DNA of 15,301 nt from positions 1-15,301 of the forward strand of contig CAMKYP010000038.1 of assembly GCA_946477505.1 (NCBI GenBank), given 5' to 3'. This DNA is from an uncultured Dechloromonas sp. (GTDB lineage Bacteria > Pseudomonadota > Gammaproteobacteria > Burkholderiales > Rhodocyclaceae). This document shows positions 13,993 through 15,301 of the stretch, one piece after another (position 1 is the stretch's first letter; the number at the start of each line of letters is the position of its first letter). The notes under the pieces are model-generated. The model did no database searches and was not told the origin of the DNA. It saw only the letters and a program-made list of their open reading frames with translations. Made by a program: the position numbers and the translations under genes.

Positions 13993-14715
13993 ATGTTGAA
14001 CCCTAATAGCCCAATAAAACCACTTCGCCAACTTCCTCCATTCAAGCGGGACGACTCAAGCGGGAATTTGTACTACGTCCGCCTGAAAACACCTTTTGGA
14101 CTAATGTACAAGCTTGGCTATACGTCGATGGAGTCTGTGGAAACTCGCCTTGCCTTTAAGGGCGCCGGGCATGAAAAAAATATCGACAAAGTTCTCTTAT
14201 TCCTACCTTTTGATGATGCCTATGAGATTGAAGTTGTGCTAAATGAATATTTCGCCACGAAGGCTTTATTTCGCAATTACCAAGACTTTGAGATGCCTCT
14301 AAGTGGAAACGGGCAGACGGAACTGTATTTGGAGGATATTCTGGGTTTAGATAGCGAGTATTCGGCGAATCAGGCAGTCGAGACACTCCAATGCATAAGG
14401 CGCCACCAAATGAAAAGAATTGGTACCGAAGATGCGAAAATTGAGGAGAGTCTTCGGCGAATTCCAATGGACCTTGATTTACAAAAAAAACTTGAAGACA
14501 GGTTCGGTTGGCTATTTCGACTCTACTCAAAAATACTTAGTTTTTTCGGTTCCGATAATGTCAAGGCCGAATACGAAGCAACTCAATGGAAAAATAAGCT
14601 AGCAATTGAATACATTGCGCGCGTAAACGACCAAGTTCGTATTGAGCGACAAAGAAAATTGGCTGCTCTGAAACGCGAATTACGAGAGCAGGAGAGCCTA
14701 GGGCAACAACACTGA
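13993..14715 (+). CDS. GIY-YIG-like (T5orf172-type) protein with helical C-terminus
   Basis: The first 120 residues fit a divergent GIY-YIG nuclease domain of the T5orf172 kind: LYYVR (26-30) and YKLGYT (39-44) stand for the GIY and YIG strands, followed by VETRLA with R52, EIEVVLNEYF with acidic residues near 78-85, and GQTELY (107-112). The remaining 120 residues are unrecognised: a hydrophobic or amphipathic stretch (WLFRLYSKILSFF), then a highly charged helix (about 190-235) that may be a coiled coil. ATG 13993 has no good Shine-Dalgarno sequence. A+T content is well above that of hipBA, suggesting horizontal acquisition. Nuclease activity is inferred; a defence or mobile-DNA role is possible. 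Confidence 0.6.
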   Translation: MLNPNSPIKPLRQLPPFKRDDSSGNLYYVRLKTPFGLMYKLGYTSMESVETRLAFKGAGHEKNIDKVLLFLPFDDAYEIEVVLNEYFATKALFRNYQDFEMPLSGNGQTELYLEDILGLDSEYSANQAVETLQCIRRHQMKRIGTEDAKIEESLRRIPMDLDLQKKLEDRFGWLFRLYSKILSFFGSDNVKAEYEATQWKNKLAIEYIARVNDQVRIERQRKLAALKRELREQESLGQQH

Positions 14716-14800
14716 CGAACAGTGCTTATCGCAGGCACTATCGATATCCTAGCAAAGAACGGTAAAAAATTTTTATGCGCCTGCAACGGCAAGCAACTTT

Positions 14801-15301
14801 TTATGTTTTATCGCGTTTAAGCGCCTCCACCCATCTCTCAGAAATTCGGAGAGACTCAACCCATTTGGCCAAGTAGTAGCTCAGGACGATAGCGCAAAGA
14901 ATAGAAACCTCTGCATGAATATCCAAAAATAGCGGATTGCCGGATAAAATTGGCGCGAATGGCTCAACATCGCTATGCACTAACGCATCAAGCAGAATGT
15001 GAGAATACGCTCCGAGGATTGCGCCGTATAGCCAAAGCCTCCATTTTCCACCGCACGCCAATCCTGCAATTAACGTGACAGTAGCCATGAGAGTCACTCC
15101 GCCAAAGGTATGTACTCCTTGGTGTAATGCGTAGCCAAGTTTGTCCATTCCAAAAAAAACGATGGATGCTGGTTCAAGGTCAATCAGAAAGTTGACTACG
15201 ATAAATGCTTTCAGACTTATATGCCTCCTCGCTGGAAGTCCAGCAGCTAAGGAAACTCTGCATAAGCGCCCATCATGCAGCGCAATTTGAGAAAATGACG
15301 G
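14801..15301 (-). CDS. DUF457/YdjM-type membrane-bound metal-dependent hydrolase, partial
   Basis: The frame stays open from the TAA at 14801-14803 to the right edge of the window. The visible end includes ARRHISLKAFIVVNFLIDLEP, HQGVHTFGG, HILLDALVHSDVEPF and hydrophobic stretches that make three or four membrane segments. The order of His and Asp residues fits the DUF457/YdjM family of inner-membrane putative hydrolases. An ATG at 15148 exists but lacks a ribosome binding site, and the codons before it encode conserved-looking family sequence, so the true start lies beyond the window. It converges with the GIY-YIG-like gene across an 85-base gap. Substrate unknown. Confidence 0.75.
   Translation of the reverse strand, partial: PSFSQIALHDGRLCRVSLAAGLPARRHISLKAFIVVNFLIDLEPASIVFFGMDKLGYALHQGVHTFGGVTLMATVTLIAGLACGGKWRLWLYGAILGAYSHILLDALVHSDVEPFAPILSGNPLFLDIHAEVSILCAIVLSYYLAKWVESLRISERWVEALKRDKT

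Noticed and set aside
1..15301. CRISPR array, rRNA or tRNA genes
   Set aside because: No regularly spaced repeats and no tRNA or rRNA structure were seen on either strand.

Overview
The window looks like an accessory region of a Gram-negative, probably betaproteobacterial, chromosome. The evidence is a PEP-CTERM sorting tail at the left edge, a lipoprotein gene, GC-rich core coding sequence (58% in one hand-counted 60-base line of the helicase gene), and families common in environmental betaproteobacteria. The genus is not readable from the sequence. AT-richer islands (the lipoprotein gene, the first half of the DUF3883 gene and the GIY-YIG-like gene), decayed fragments and long gene-poor spacers full of inverted repeats suggest a genomic-island or defence-island setting.

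Layout. 24-305: 3' part of a PEP-CTERM protein gene followed by a terminator. 306-969: no gene, two large inverted repeats. 970-2487 (-): NYN ribonuclease with LOTUS-like modules. 2488-3205: no intact gene, one decayed reading frame and a 48-base hairpin. 3206-3982 (+): AT-rich lipoprotein gene. 4205-11259 (-): a five-gene co-directional cluster. 11260-11758: divergent control region with two palindromic operators for the leftward operon, an orphan IS200/IS605-like right end, further hairpins and the hipBA promoter/operator. 11759-13394 (+): hipB-hipA, with a one-base loss near the hipA 3' end. 13395-13992: no gene, several hairpins. 13993-14715 (+): AT-rich GIY-YIG-like gene. 14801-right edge (-): membrane protein of the DUF457/YdjM kind, cut by the window end.

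The main item is the leftward operon. In transcription order it encodes (1) a 1123-residue fusion of a Cas4/RecB-like Fe-S nuclease, a DEDD-type (RNase H-fold) exonuclease-like module and a UPF1/DNA2-like SF1 helicase (TM0106-type); (2) a WYL-domain transcription regulator, one base after gene 1; (3) a DUF3883 protein with a PD-(D/E)XK-like motif; (4) a zinc-ribbon, coiled-coil DUF2130 protein with another nuclease-like core; (5) a small exported protein whose GTG start overlaps the stop of gene 4. Two copies of TGGCTCAT-N3-ATGAGC(C/T)A flank the likely promoter upstream of gene 1 and are natural candidates for WYL-regulator sites. Helicase-nuclease, WYL repressor and accessory nucleases together look like a nucleic-acid-targeting defence system. 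I do not recognise this gene combination as a named system; the defence role is inferred, not shown. A hipBA toxin-antitoxin module lies head-to-head with it.
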